DNA of 64,000 nucleotides, from NCBI RefSeq assembly GCF_018130065.1, contig NZ_JAFCME010000002.1:62001-126000 (forward strand), given 5' to 3'. The DNA comes from Bradyrhizobium sp. AUGA SZCCT0158. Lineage in GTDB: Bacteria; Pseudomonadota; Alphaproteobacteria; Rhizobiales; Xanthobacteraceae. The notes below the pieces were generated by a model. The model did not search any database and was not told where the DNA came from. It saw nothing but the letters and a program-made list of their open reading frames with translations. The stretch's first letter is position 1. Each line of letters opens with the position of its first letter. This document shows positions 44,227 through 54,088 of the stretch, piece after piece. Both the position numbers and the translations under genes were made by a program.

Positions 44227-44499
44227 ATGAAAATAATTGTTGCCGTCCTGGCGCTGTGCGCCTTCGCGCAGAACGCGTTCGCTGCAAGCCCGGAATGCCG
44301 CGCGGTCGAAAGCAACAGCGCACGGCTCGCCTGCTACGACGCGGCGCAGCCTCCGAAAATCGCAATGTCCAAGGAAATATCCAAGGAAAAAACCAGGGCG
44401 ATCGAGAGCGACGCCTCACGACCCGAATACAAGGATCCCTTCCTCGCCGAGAACGCCCGCACCACGTCCAAGCTGAACAATATCTGTCGCGGCTGCTGA
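44227..44499 (+). CDS. Small periplasmic protein, 90 residues
   Basis: It has a signal peptide (about 1-19, ending NAFA) and a mature part beginning ASPECRAVESNSARLACYDAA, with the CxxxxxxxxRLxCYD pattern also seen in several small periplasmic proteins. There are four cysteines in the mature part, two of them at the C-terminus (CRGC). Function is unknown. Confidence 0.6.
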   Translation: MKIIVAVLALCAFAQNAFAASPECRAVESNSARLACYDAAQPPKIAMSKEISKEKTRAIESDASRPEYKDPFLAENARTTSKLNNICRGC

Positions 44500-44525
44500 G
44501 CCACGGTCGACGAAAGAGGACGACA

Positions 44526-44726
44526 ATGGCCAAAGTGTCGGACTATCGAATCATTACCTTTCAGCGGCAGCCCGGACTTTGGCGGGCCAATATGACGCCG
44601 ATCGTCCAGTCCTCAACGATCACCCGGGGCGCGGCGATCCGCGGCTTTGTGACGGCCGAAGACAGCAAGTCCGAAGACGACGCCCTGATCGCGGCCAATC
44701 GCGCCATCAGGGAACTTGACTCGTAA
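44526..44726 (+). CDS. Small conserved hypothetical protein, 66 residues
   Basis: ATG 44526 follows AGAGGACGAC. The product (MAKVSDYRIITFQRQPGLWRANM...) looks like a small cytosolic protein with a beta-hairpin and a C-terminal helix (DALIAANRAIRELDS). I recall similar proteins in Bradyrhizobium but no function. It starts 26 nt after the previous gene and may be co-transcribed. Confidence 0.6.
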   Translation: MAKVSDYRIITFQRQPGLWRANMTPIVQSSTITRGAAIRGFVTAEDSKSEDDALIAANRAIRELDS

Positions 44727-44809
44727 CCCGGGTCGGCGGCGCTCTTTGGCTACTCATGGTTTCATCCGCGCGGCCAAAATACCGGGACCGTAAATCGCAG
44801 CTAGCGCGT

Positions 44810-44823
44810 TGATCGGGATCAAG
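44810..44823. promoter_or_regulatory. FixK/FNR box upstream of hemA
   Basis: TTGATCGGGATCAA is a perfect 5'-TTGA-N6-TCAA palindromic site with symmetric TTGATC/GATCAA arms. It lies 126 bp before the hemA start. It fits oxygen-responsive control by FixK-type activators. Confidence 0.8.
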
Positions 44824-44948
44824 ATTTTACTTACCTTGGGTTCGTCCCGAAGGCTCGCGAAAATGTGGGATTTCACATAGACACCAAACCTGGAAAAGCT
44901 CTAAAAAGAGCCCACGCCGCTCCGGCCGGTTCCGTTTCAGGTCTCGTG

Positions 44949-46178
44949 ATGGATTACAGCAAGTTCTTCTCCGCCGCCCTCAACCGCCTGCATGACGAGC
45001 GGCGCTACCGGGTTTTCGCCGACCTCGAGCGGATCGCGGGCCGCTTCCCGCATGCGGTCTGGCACTCGCCGAAGGGCCAGCGCAACGTCGTGATCTGGTG
45101 CTCCAACGACTATCTCGGCATGGGCCAGCACCCGAAAGTGGTCGGCGCCATGGTCGAGACCGCGACCCGTGTCGGCACCGGCGCCGGCGGCACCCGCAAC
45201 ATCGCCGGCACCCATCACCCGCTGGTGCAGCTGGAGGCCGAACTGGCCGACCTGCACGGCAAGGAAGCGTCACTGCTGTTCACCTCGGGCTACGTCTCGA
45301 ACCAGACCGGCATCGCGACCCTGGCAAAACTGATTCCGAACTGCCTCATTCTCTCCGACGCGCTCAACCACAATTCGATGATCGAGGGCGTGCGCCAGGC
45401 CGGCTGCGATCGCCAGATCTTCCGCCACAGCGACATGGCGCATCTGGAAGAGCTGTTGATTGCCGCAGGCCCCGACAGGCCCAAGCTGATCGCCTGCGAG
45501 AGCCTTTATTCGATGGACGGCGACATCGCGCCGCTCGCCAGGATCTGCGATCTCGCGGAAAAATACGGTGCGATGACCTATGTGGACGAAGTGCACGCGG
45601 TGGGCATGTACGGCCCGCGCGGCGGCGGCATCGCCGAGCGCGACGGCGTCATGCACCGCATCGACGTGCTCGAAGGCACGCTGGCCAAAGCCTTCGGCTG
45701 CCTCGGCGGCTACATCGCAGGGAAGGCCGACAACATCGATGCCGTCCGCTCCTACGCGCCGGGCTTCATCTTCACGACCGCACTGCCGCCGGCGATCTGC
45801 TCGGCCGCCACAGCGGCAATCCGCCACCTGAAAACCTCGAACTGGGAGCGCGAGCGCCACCAGGACCGCGCCGCCCGCGTCAAGGCGATCCTGAACGCCG
45901 CGGGCCTGCCTGTGATGTCGAGCGAGACCCATATCGTGCCGCTGTTCGTCGGCGACCCCGAGAACTGCAAGAAGGCGTCCGACATCCTGCTCGAAGAGCA
46001 CGGCATCTACATCCAGCCGATCAACTATCCGACCGTCGCCAAGGGAACCGAGCGCTTGAGGATCACGCCCTCGCCCTACCATGATGACGGCCTGATCGAT
46101 CACCTTGCCGAAGCGCTGCTTCAGGTCTGGGAACGCCTCGGCCTGCCGCTGAAGCGGAAATCGCTGGCGGCCGAGTAA
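44949..46178 (+). CDS. hemA: 5-aminolevulinate synthase
   Basis: The 409-residue pyridoxal-phosphate enzyme makes 5-aminolevulinate from glycine and succinyl-CoA, the first step of heme synthesis in alphaproteobacteria. The cofactor lysine is Lys247 in [13 protein letters not shown]. Other landmarks are [23 protein letters not shown] and [12 protein letters not shown]. Its length equals that usual for the family. ATG 44949 is chosen; the longer frame upstream has no RBS and crosses the promoter region. A perfect FixK box lies upstream. Confidence 0.97.
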   Translation: MDYSKFFSAALNRLHDERRYRVFADLERIAGRFPHAVWHSPKGQRNVVIWCSNDYLGMGQHPKVVGAMVETATRVGTGAGGTRNIAGTHHPLVQLEAELADLHGKEASLLFTSGYVSNQTGIATLAKLIPNCLILSDALNHNSMIEGVRQAGCDRQIFRHSDMAHLEELLIAAGPDRPKLIACESLYSMDGDIAPLARICDLAEKYGAMTYVDEVHAVGMYGPRGGGIAERDGVMHRIDVLEGTLAKAFGCLGGYIAGKADNIDAVRSYAPGFIFTTALPPAICSAATAAIRHLKTSNWERERHQDRAARVKAILNAAGLPVMSSETHIVPLFVGDPENCKKASDILLEEHGIYIQPINYPTVAKGTERLRITPSPYHDDGLIDHLAEALLQVWERLGLPLKRKSLAAE

Positions 46179-46295
46179 CCGTACTCCCTCGAAACCCCGG
46201 AAATCGGGCCGGTAGCGCGATGCGCTGCCGGCTCAATGCGTTTATAGTGGCGGTTCCGGTCCGCGAACAGAGGCCGGGAAGGGAGACAGGCAGCA

Positions 46296-49200
46296 ATGCT
46301 GCACGACTGGGGCGTGATCGCCGCCGCATTCGCCTATATCGGACTGCTGTTCTTCGTCGCCAGCTATGGCGACCGCCTGTCGCCGAGCCAACGCGGCCGC
46401 GCCAGCATGATGATCTATCCGCTGTCGCTGGCGATCTACTGCACCTCCTGGACCTTCTTCGGCTCGGTCGGCTTCGCCAGCCGCACCAGCGTCGAGTTCC
46501 TCGCGATCTATGTCGGCCCGATCCTGATGATCGGATTGTGCACGCCGCTGCTCCGCCGCGTGATCCAGCTGGCCAAATCGCAGAACATCACCTCGATCGC
46601 CGACTTCATCGCCGCCCGCTACGGCAAGAGCCAGGCGGTGGCCGCGACCGTCGCCGTCATCGCGATTATCGGATCGGTCCCCTACATCGCGCTCCAGCTC
46701 AAGGCGATGTCTTCCTCGCTGGAGACGATCCTGAGCGAGGACAAGCTGTTCTCCTCGATCCCGCTGATCGGCGACATCGCGCTGGTGGTGACGCTGGCGA
46801 TGGCCGTGTTCGCCGTGCTGTTCGGAACCCGCCAGACCGACGCCACCGAACACCAGCACGGGTTGATGCTGGCGGTCGCCACCGAATCCATCGTCAAGCT
46901 GGTGGCGTTTCTCGCCGCCGGCCTCTTCGTCACCTTCTGGATGTTCTCGCCGGTCGAACTGATCGAACGCGCGATGAAAACGCCGGAAGCAATGCGCGCG
47001 ATCAACTACTCGCCTTCGATCGGCAATTTCCTGACCATGACGCTGCTCTCGTTCTGCGCGATCATGCTGCTGCCGCGGCAGTTTCACGTCAGCGTGGTCG
47101 AGAATTCCAGCATCGACGAGGTCAATCGCGCACGCTGGCTGTTTCCGCTCTATCTGGTCGCCATCAATCTGTTCGTGATCCCGATCGCCATCGCCGGCCT
47201 CGTCACCTTCCCGTTCGGTGCCGTCGACAGCGACATGTTCGTGCTGGCGCTGCCGATCGAGGGAAACGCGCCCTTGCTCAGCATCGCGGTCTTTGTCGGC
47301 GGCCTGTCGGCCGCGACCGCGATGGTGATCGTGGAATGCGTGGCACTTTCGATCATGGTTTCGAACGACATCGTCTTGCCGCTGGTGTTGCAGCGGAGCC
47401 CGCGGACGCGCCCGGGCCAGCAGGATTTCGGCGACTTCCTGCTCAAGGTGCGGCGCTTTGCGATCTTCGCCATCATGGTGATGGCCTATTTCTACTATCG
47501 CGCGCTCGGCAGCACCCAACTGGCCGCGATCGGGCTGCTGTCGTTCGCCGCCCTCGCCCAGCTCGCGCCGGCCTTCTTCGGCGGCCTGTTCTGGCGGCAG
47601 GGCACCGCGCGCGGCGCCATGGGCGGCATGCTGGTCGGCGTTGCCGTGTGGATCTACACGCTGTTTCTGCCGAGCTTCCTCGAAACCACCACGGCGGGGC
47701 TGCAATTCCTGCAGCACGGACCGTTCGGCATCGAGGCGCTTCGCCCGCGGGCGCTGTTCGGCGCTGATCTGCCGCCGCTGATGCATGGCGTGCTGTGGTC
47801 GCTCGGGCTCAACATCCTGACCTACGTCGTGATGTCGCTGGCGCGTCAACCGTCTTCGATCGAACGGTTGCAGGCCGACCTGTTCGTGCCGAGCACGCTG
47901 ACGCCGATTACGCCGACCTTCCGGCGCTGGCGCACCACGGTCACGGTGCAGGATATCCAGAGCACGGTGGCGCAATATCTCGGCCCCGACCGCGCCCGCC
48001 AGGCGTTCGAGACCTTTACCGCCGGCCATCCCGGTCATCTCGATCCGGCAGCGCCCGCCGATTTCGAGTTGCTGCAGCATGCCGAGCGCCTGATCGCGTC
48101 CTCGATCGGGGCGGCCTCCTCGCGCCTCGTGATGTCGCTGCTGCTGCGCAAGCGCACCGTCTCCGCCAAGGCGGCGCTGAAGCTGCTCGACGATTCCCAT
48201 GCTGCGCTGCATTTCAACCGCGAGATCCTGCAGACCGCGCTGAACCATGTGCGCCAGGGTATTGCGGTATTCGACGCCGACCTGCAGCTGATCTGCTCGA
48301 ATGCGCAGTTCGGCGAAATCCTCGCGCTGCCGCCGCATCTGGTGCAGCTCGGGATTCCCCTGCAGGAAATCCTCGAATTCATGGACGCCGTCAGCCCGCC
48401 CGGCTCCGGCAACAGCGACGCCCTGCTGGCGCTACGGCTGAAAGCCTACACCACCGAGGGCGAGCCCTACCTGGAACGCCTGCCCGACCGGCACATGGTG
48501 ATCGAGGTCCGCTCCAACCGGATGCCGGGCGGCGGGCTCGTGATCACCTTCTCCGACGTCACGCCGAGCTTCGAGGCGGCGGAAGCGCTGGAGCGCGCCA
48601 ATGCGACGCTGGAGAAGCGGGTGCGGGACCGCACCGAGGAACTCACCCGGCTGAATTCCGAACTGGCGCTGGCCAAGAGCACCGCCGAGGACGCCAACAT
48701 CTCGAAGACCCGGTTTCTCGCGGCCGCCAGCCACGACATCCTGCAGCCGCTGAACGCGGCGCGGCTTTATGTCACGAGCCTGGTCGAGCGCCAGAGCGGC
48801 GGCGAGGATTCGCGCCTGGTCGAGAACATCGACGACTCGCTGGAGGCGATCGAGGAAATCCTCGGCGCGCTGCTGGACATCTCGCGGCTCGACGCCGGCG
48901 CGATGACCACCTCGATCACCAGCTTCAAGATGGCCGACCTGATGCGGTCGCTGGAAATCGAATTCGCCCCGATCGCCCGCGCCAAGGGGCTGAAGCTGAG
49001 CTTCGTGCCGTGCTCGCTGCCGGTCGAATCCGACCGCGCGCTGCTGCGCCGCCTGCTGCAGAACTTCATATCCAACGCGATCAAATATACCCCGCGCGGG
49101 CGGGTGCTGGTCGGCTGCCGCCGCCGCGGGCAAACCCTGCAGATCGGCATCTATGATACCGGCGTCGGAATCCCCGTGCAGAAGCGCGGCGAGATCTTCA

Positions 49201-49805
49201 AGGAGTTCCACCGTCTCGAACAGGGCGCGCGGATCGCGCGCGGGCTCGGCCTCGGGCTCTCGATCGTCGAGCGGCTGGCGCGGGTGCTCAACCACGGCAT
49301 CGCGCTGGGCGCCAATGCCGGCGGCGGCTCGGTGTTCTCGGTGACGGTGCCGGTCGCCAAGGCGGTCAACTATACCGCCGCCGTCACCAGCGCGACGCCG
49401 CTCTCGAAGACGCCGATGAGCGGCGCATTGATCGTCTGCATCGAAAACGATCCGGCGATCCTCGATGGCATGAAGACGCTGCTCACGGCGTGGGATGCCG
49501 AGGTGATCGCGGTGGCCGATCCCGAGGCGGCGATCGCCGCGATCGAGACGTCGGGCGGAAGCGTCACCGGCCTTCTGGTCGACTATCACCTCGACCGCGG
49601 CAACGGCGTCGCCGCGATCCGCGAGATCCGCCGCCGCTTCGGCGAGAACACTCCGGCGATCCTGATCACGGCGGACCGCAGTCCGAATGTGCGGGCGGCC
49701 GCGCGCGAGGAAAATATCGCGGTGCTGAACAAGCCGGTCAAACCGGCATCGCTGCGGGCGCTGCTCGGCCAGTGGCGCGCCCAGCAGCTGGTCGCGGCGG
49801 AGTAG
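46296..49805 (+). CDS. Hybrid sensor kinase with sodium:solute symporter domain (CrbS-like)
   Basis: The 1169-residue protein has an N-terminal SSF transporter-like region of about 500 residues and 13 spans, a linker, a PAS domain (about 640-760), a histidine kinase with its phosphorylated His near 812 in AAASHDILQPLN, an N-box near 922 (NFISNAIKY), and a C-terminal receiver with Asp near 1096 in LLVDYHLDRGNG. This layout matches CrbS/CbrA-type kinases, which link transporter-like sensing to carbon use. The RBS is AAGGGAG. A NarL-type regulator is convergent with it, and an acetate-type symporter pair lies beyond. Confidence 0.92.
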   Translation: MLHDWGVIAAAFAYIGLLFFVASYGDRLSPSQRGRASMMIYPLSLAIYCTSWTFFGSVGFASRTSVEFLAIYVGPILMIGLCTPLLRRVIQLAKSQNITSIADFIAARYGKSQAVAATVAVIAIIGSVPYIALQLKAMSSSLETILSEDKLFSSIPLIGDIALVVTLAMAVFAVLFGTRQTDATEHQHGLMLAVATESIVKLVAFLAAGLFVTFWMFSPVELIERAMKTPEAMRAINYSPSIGNFLTMTLLSFCAIMLLPRQFHVSVVENSSIDEVNRARWLFPLYLVAINLFVIPIAIAGLVTFPFGAVDSDMFVLALPIEGNAPLLSIAVFVGGLSAATAMVIVECVALSIMVSNDIVLPLVLQRSPRTRPGQQDFGDFLLKVRRFAIFAIMVMAYFYYRALGSTQLAAIGLLSFAALAQLAPAFFGGLFWRQGTARGAMGGMLVGVAVWIYTLFLPSFLETTTAGLQFLQHGPFGIEALRPRALFGADLPPLMHGVLWSLGLNILTYVVMSLARQPSSIERLQADLFVPSTLTPITPTFRRWRTTVTVQDIQSTVAQYLGPDRARQAFETFTAGHPGHLDPAAPADFELLQHAERLIASSIGAASSRLVMSLLLRKRTVSAKAALKLLDDSHAALHFNREILQTALNHVRQGIAVFDADLQLICSNAQFGEILALPPHLVQLGIPLQEILEFMDAVSPPGSGNSDALLALRLKAYTTEGEPYLERLPDRHMVIEVRSNRMPGGGLVITFSDVTPSFEAAEALERANATLEKRVRDRTEELTRLNSELALAKSTAEDANISKTRFLAAASHDILQPLNAARLYVTSLVERQSGGEDSRLVENIDDSLEAIEEILGALLDISRLDAGAMTTSITSFKMADLMRSLEIEFAPIARAKGLKLSFVPCSLPVESDRALLRRLLQNFISNAIKYTPRGRVLVGCRRRGQTLQIGIYDTGVGIPVQKRGEIFKEFHRLEQGARIARGLGLGLSIVERLARVLNHGIALGANAGGGSVFSVTVPVAKAVNYTAAVTSATPLSKTPMSGALIVCIENDPAILDGMKTLLTAWDAEVIAVADPEAAIAAIETSGGSVTGLLVDYHLDRGNGVAAIREIRRRFGENTPAILITADRSPNVRAAAREENIAVLNKPVKPASLRALLGQWRAQQLVAAE

Positions 49806-49864
49806 GCGCGAGCCGCGCGCGAAGAGCGTAGGATGGGTGGAGCCAACGGTCTAACTCTTTGCCG

Positions 49865-50539
49865 TTACGCCGTCGGCGTGCCCTGGCGCCACTGGCCGCC
49901 GGAGATTTTCGCGGCTGCGATCACGGCCTGGGTGCGGCTTTCGACGCCGAGCTTCTGCAGGATCGCCGAGACATGCGCCTTGATGGTCGCTTCCGAGACA
50001 CCGAGCTCATAGGCGATCTGCTTGTTGAGCAGCCCCTCCGACAGCATCATCAGCACCCTCACCTGCTGCGGGGTCAGCGTCACCAGCCGGTCGCGCAGCC
50101 GCGTCATGTCCGGGTCGGCGGCCGAAGACAGATCGGTGTCCTGCGGCACCCAGACGTCGCCTTCCATCACCTTCATGATGGCGTCGCGCAGCGTCTCGAC
50201 CCCGAAGCGCTTGGGAATGAAACCGGAGGCGCCAAAATCGAGCGACCGTCGGATGGTTCCGGCGTCGTCGCTGGCGGAGACGATCACCACCGGAATCGCC
50301 GGATATTGCGCGCGCAGGTAAATCAGGCCGGAGAAACCCGAGATCCCCGGCATGGTCAGATCGAGCAGGATCAGGTCGACGTCGGAGTCCCGTTCAAGCA
50401 GCGCGGTCAAGTCGTCGAACGAGCCCGCCTCGCTGATCACGGCCGAGCTTATGACGCTCGCCACCGCTTGCCGCAGGGCGTCGCGGAACAAGGGATGGTC
50501 ATCGGCGATGACGAGATGGGTGCTGGTAGCGGCAGTCAT
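49865..50539 (-). CDS. NarL/LuxR-type response regulator (CrbR-like)
   Basis: The 224-residue regulator has a receiver domain with ADDHPLFRDAL and phosphoacceptor Asp in LILLDLTMPG (near residue 57), and a LuxR helix-turn-helix with LTPQQVRVLMMLSEGLLNKQIAYELGVSEATIKAHVS (about 150-205). It sits tail to tail with the hybrid kinase and is its obvious partner. Kinase, regulator and symporter together match the CrbS/CrbR acetate-switch arrangement. The CrbR name is inference from context. Confidence 0.9.
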   Translation of the reverse strand: MTAATSTHLVIADDHPLFRDALRQAVASVISSAVISEAGSFDDLTALLERDSDVDLILLDLTMPGISGFSGLIYLRAQYPAIPVVIVSASDDAGTIRRSLDFGASGFIPKRFGVETLRDAIMKVMEGDVWVPQDTDLSSAADPDMTRLRDRLVTLTPQQVRVLMMLSEGLLNKQIAYELGVSEATIKAHVSAILQKLGVESRTQAVIAAAKISGGQWRQGTPTA

Positions 50540-50781
50540 TTACTTCTTGCGAAAAGCGTTGCGGCAAGCCGGTGACCGTTTTCTGTAGGCCTGCCAAGCG
50601 GTTTTGCAATTGTCCCCTGCCCGGCGGCTTCATGCAAGCGCGCAATACCGGCACGCCACAAAGCGGTTAATCCTCCAGTTTGTGCATCGCAACAAGGCTG
50701 CCGGTTCGGACGCACATCAAACGCGGAACAGCAGATCGCGGGTCAGATCATCTGACGTTTGCGACGGCACCACCGGTCGGC

Positions 50782-51402
50782 CTATGCCGCGGCCCCCACG
50801 ATCAGTGCCCGTTCCAGCGCGGCCCTGTCCATCCGCGCAATCAATTCGTCATGGATGTTGCAAAGGCTGACACGGAGGTAATTGCGCGTCGTCTGGAAAT
50901 CCCGTCCGCGCAGCTTTTCGTGGATCGGCATCATCGAGAAATAGCTTTCCGCCAGCGGTTCGGGAATGTCCATCACGCGCTTCGGCGCATGGCCGCCGAC
51001 CAGATCGAGACGATGCGCGAGTTCGCGGCGCGCTTCGAGCCAGGCAGCTTCGCCGAGCGACGGAGGAACCGGATAGCGGTCGAAAACCGAAAGAACGACA
51101 AGGATCAATTGGTCGAGAATGGCCCGGCGCTGGGTCCCAGCCTGAGCAGCCAGCACCCCCTCGATCATTTCGCCCACCATCGCAAGACCCAGCGGAAAGG
51201 CTTTCCAGCGCGCGCGCTCGACGGATTGCGCAAATCCCTCTTCGGCGAATAACACCTTGGCGTAGTGACCTGCACGGGCGCGCGAATATTCGTAGATGCC
51301 CTTTTGTACGATGAAGGCCGACTGCGCATCGATGAAGTCCGCAAGCGCTTCCGGGTCGCGAATCGGCGGACGGGGGCGAAACAACTTTTCGAACAGCTTC
51401 AT
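50782..51402 (-). CDS. Conserved hypothetical protein, 206 residues
   Basis: A soluble, largely helical protein begins MKLFEKLFRPRPPIRDPEALADFIDAQSAFIVQKGIYEYSRAR. No signal peptide, spans or known catalytic motif. It is divergent from the DUF4212/symporter pair. I recall similar proteins next to acetate-type symporter genes in rhizobia, which hints at a linked function, but this is memory only. Confidence 0.65.
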   Translation of the reverse strand: MKLFEKLFRPRPPIRDPEALADFIDAQSAFIVQKGIYEYSRARAGHYAKVLFAEEGFAQSVERARWKAFPLGLAMVGEMIEGVLAAQAGTQRRAILDQLILVVLSVFDRYPVPPSLGEAAWLEARRELAHRLDLVGGHAPKRVMDIPEPLAESYFSMMPIHEKLRGRDFQTTRNYLRVSLCNIHDELIARMDRAALERALIVGAAA

Positions 51403-51696
51403 CGCATCTCATCCAGCTCGATCGGCCCAGACTACTTCGTCAGCTTACCCCATCTGGTTCACGACAAGTCCAACGTTCTCAACGCATCCCTGTTAGCAGT
51501 TGCAACAATTTCACACCCCGCCGAAAGTATAATGAAGACCTGACCAGTCGTAGTGTTAGCGTCAGATGACTCCGAACTGGCGCAAGACCGGTTGAATAAG
51601 CGGCAAGGGGGGCGCCGTGCTGAAGGGATTTGCATTCCCCTCGATCATTTAATCCGGTGCATTGATGCGCCGGTGCTTTGGGGAGGATTTGCAACG
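51403..51696. promoter_or_regulatory. Divergent promoter region of the symporter pair
   Basis: No gene is supported. A perfect -10 hexamer TATAAT lies at 51528-51533, with no good -35 at 16-18 bp upstream, as expected for an activator-dependent promoter. A leader of about 155 nt would follow. Confidence 0.4.
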
Positions 51697-51975
51697 ATGC
51701 CTGACTCTGCAAGCATGAAAGAGAGAGAAGAAGCGCACTGGGCAAAGACCTCGCGCCTGATGTTCACGCATCTCGGTGTCTGGTTCTTCTTCGGCTTCGT
51801 CATCCACATGTTCGTGGTCCCGCTCAACAAGATCACCATTCCGATCCTTAACTTCCCGCTCGGCTTCTATATGGCCGCGCAGGGCTCCCTCATCGTGTTC
51901 GTGGTCATGCTGTTCCTCTTCGCGAAGCAGCAGGACAAGATTGACCGCGAATACGGCTTTGCCGAGGAAGATTGA
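51697..51975 (+). CDS. DUF4212 small subunit of a sodium:solute symporter
   Basis: The 92-residue protein has two membrane spans (about 27-47 and 56-80) and polar termini, and the text HLGVWFFFGFVIHMFV typical of DUF4212. These proteins are encoded directly before VC_2705-type sodium:solute symporters and probably form a two-part carrier. ATG 51697 follows GGGGAGG. The next gene starts 14 nt downstream. Confidence 0.88.
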   Translation: MPDSASMKEREEAHWAKTSRLMFTHLGVWFFFGFVIHMFVVPLNKITIPILNFPLGFYMAAQGSLIVFVVMLFLFAKQQDKIDREYGFAEED

Positions 51976-51988
51976 GGGGGAAGAGATC

Positions 51989-53968
51989 ATGGCCACAGAA
52001 GCTTCTGCCAAAAGCTCGGATTTCATCAAGAATCTGGGCAAGATGTACGGCACCTATACCGGCGGCTTCATCGCGTTCATCCTTCTGCTCGCGCTTATGG
52101 AGCAGATGGGTGTTCCGAACAAAATTCTCGGCTACCTGTTCGTGTTCTTCACGCTCGCGGTCTACGCCATCATCGGCGTGATGACGCGAACCGCTGAAGT
52201 CTCGGAGTATTACGTGGCCGGACGGCGCGTTCCGGCTTTCTACAACGGAATGGCGACGGGCGCCGACTGGATGTCGGCGGCGTCCTTCGTAGGCATGGCC
52301 GGCACCCTTTTCCTGCTGGGTTACGACGGCCTCGCATGGGTGCTCGGATGGACCGGCGGATTCGTGCTGGTATCGATCCTGATCGGGCCATATCTGCGCA
52401 AGTTCGGCGCCTATACGGTGCCCGACTTCCTGTCGTTCCGGTACGGCGGAAACTTCGCGCGCGCGCTCGGCGTGATCGTGCTCGTTTGCTGCTCCTTCAC
52501 CTATGTGACTGCGCAGATCTACGGCACCGGTCTCATTGCCTCGCGATTCCTCGGGATGCAGTTCGAACTTGCAGTTTTCGCCGGGCTGGTCGGCATTCTG
52601 CTCTGCGCGATGCTGGGCGGCATGCGGGCGGTGACCTGGACGCAGATCGCGCAGTACGTCGTGCTGATCATCGCTTATCTGACCCCCATCGTGATCCTGT
52701 CCACCAAGAAATACGGAATTCCGATTCCGGAACTCACCTATGGGCAGGCGATCGCGGAGATTACGGCGCGGGAGCAGCAGATGCTGGCGACCGGCCTTGC
52801 GACGGTGGCAAACCTCAAGCCGCATATTCAGCCTTTCATCAACTACAGTCCGCTGAACTTCTTCGCGATCATCATGTGCATGATGGTCGGAACGGCTTCG
52901 CTGCCGCATATCCTGATGCGCTACTTCACCACCCCCTCGGTACGTGAGGCACGCCAGTCGGTGGCATGGTCGCTGCTGTTCATCTTCCTGCTGTACTTCT
53001 CGGCGCCGGCCTACGCGGCGTTCTCGAAGCTGGAAGTTTACACCAACATCATCGGGCGCGACCTGACGTCCATCCGCCCATGGTTGTTCAACTGGGGTGA
53101 ACTCGGGCTGATCCAGATCTGCGGCAAGAACGCGGCCAATATCGACGCCATCGTTGCAGCCTGCAAGGCCATTGCCGGTCATCCCGGTGTCGTCAGGCTG
53201 CAGGACTTCGTGATCAACACCGACGTGATCGTGCTCTCCACCCCGGAGATCGCGGGACTTCCCTATGTGATCTCGGGTCTGGTGGCGGCGGGCGGCCTTG
53301 CCGCCGCGTTGTCCACCGCTGACGGGCTGCTGCTCGCCATCGCCAACGCGTTGTCGCACGACGTCTACTACAAGATGATCGACCCAAACGCACCGACCAT
53401 GCGCCGGCTCACCGTGGCGCGCGCCCTGCTGGTCGTCGTCGCTGTGATCGCGGCCGCGACGGCAGCTACCAAGCCGGCAGATATCCTGGCCATGGTCGGC
53501 TGGGCGTTCTCACTGGCGATGGCGGGCAACTTCCCGGCGCTCGTGATGGGCGTCTGGTGGAAACGCACGACGGCGACGGGAGCAATCTGCGGCATCATTG
53601 CCGGCTTCGGACTATGCCTGTTCTATCTCGTGACCACCCGCTACTTCCCGGGCGCCGGCGTGGCGTATTTCGGCATGACTTCGCTGACCAACCCACTGAC
53701 GGGACTTCCGCTGGTCGACATCGCGAAAGCCATGGCATTACCCAATGCCATGGAGAGTTTCCCAACACTGGCCCACCCGATGGCGAACAAGGTCGGATGG
53801 TTCGACCTCAACAATATCGCCTGCGGGTTGCTGGGAACGCCGCTCGGCTTCGCGGTCATCTACATCGTCAGCCTGCTCGGCAAGGAGCCGTCGAGGGAAA
53901 TGCAGGCCTATGTGGACGATATCCGCAAACCGCGTGGCAGGACGGTGCTCGAAGAGAGGACCACTTAA
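51989..53968 (+). CDS. Sodium:solute symporter, acetate/VC_2705 type
   Basis: The 659-residue carrier has about 13-14 spans and SSF text such as SEYYVAGRRVPAFYNGMATGADWMSAASFVGMAG near residue 65. Its pairing with DUF4212 and its similarity to ActP-type proteins point to uptake of acetate or another short monocarboxylate with sodium. ATG 51989 follows GAGGGGG. A strong terminator at 53992 ends the two-gene operon. Context with a CrbS-like kinase strengthens the acetate assignment. Confidence 0.9.
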   Translation: MATEASAKSSDFIKNLGKMYGTYTGGFIAFILLLALMEQMGVPNKILGYLFVFFTLAVYAIIGVMTRTAEVSEYYVAGRRVPAFYNGMATGADWMSAASFVGMAGTLFLLGYDGLAWVLGWTGGFVLVSILIGPYLRKFGAYTVPDFLSFRYGGNFARALGVIVLVCCSFTYVTAQIYGTGLIASRFLGMQFELAVFAGLVGILLCAMLGGMRAVTWTQIAQYVVLIIAYLTPIVILSTKKYGIPIPELTYGQAIAEITAREQQMLATGLATVANLKPHIQPFINYSPLNFFAIIMCMMVGTASLPHILMRYFTTPSVREARQSVAWSLLFIFLLYFSAPAYAAFSKLEVYTNIIGRDLTSIRPWLFNWGELGLIQICGKNAANIDAIVAACKAIAGHPGVVRLQDFVINTDVIVLSTPEIAGLPYVISGLVAAGGLAAALSTADGLLLAIANALSHDVYYKMIDPNAPTMRRLTVARALLVVVAVIAAATAATKPADILAMVGWAFSLAMAGNFPALVMGVWWKRTTATGAICGIIAGFGLCLFYLVTTRYFPGAGVAYFGMTSLTNPLTGLPLVDIAKAMALPNAMESFPTLAHPMANKVGWFDLNNIACGLLGTPLGFAVIYIVSLLGKEPSREMQAYVDDIRKPRGRTVLEERTT

Positions 53969-53991
53969 GAGCGCAACGACTGATATCGGCA

Positions 53992-54020
53992 AACGGGGCC
54001 CTCAGGGCCCCGTTTTGTTT
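53992..54020 (+). terminator. Strong intrinsic terminator after the symporter
   Basis: AACGGGGCCC and GGGCCCCGTT form a 10-bp stem with a 3-nt loop, followed by TTGTTTT. Confidence 0.92.
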
Positions 54021-54088
54021 TCCTTGAGCCACGACATCGCTTGCCGGGAAAGTCGCCACTTGCCATTGTTGACCACGATCATGGTGCC

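Noticed and set aside
46242..48338. Minus-strand frame of about 700 codons opposite the hybrid kinase
   Set aside because: Long shadow frames are common in GC-rich DNA; the plus-strand translation matches SSF and kinase motifs.
51575..51600. Possible sigma-54 promoter (CTGGCGCAAGACCGGTTGAAT)
   Set aside because: The -12 element lacks the required GC and the spacing is off; not convincing.
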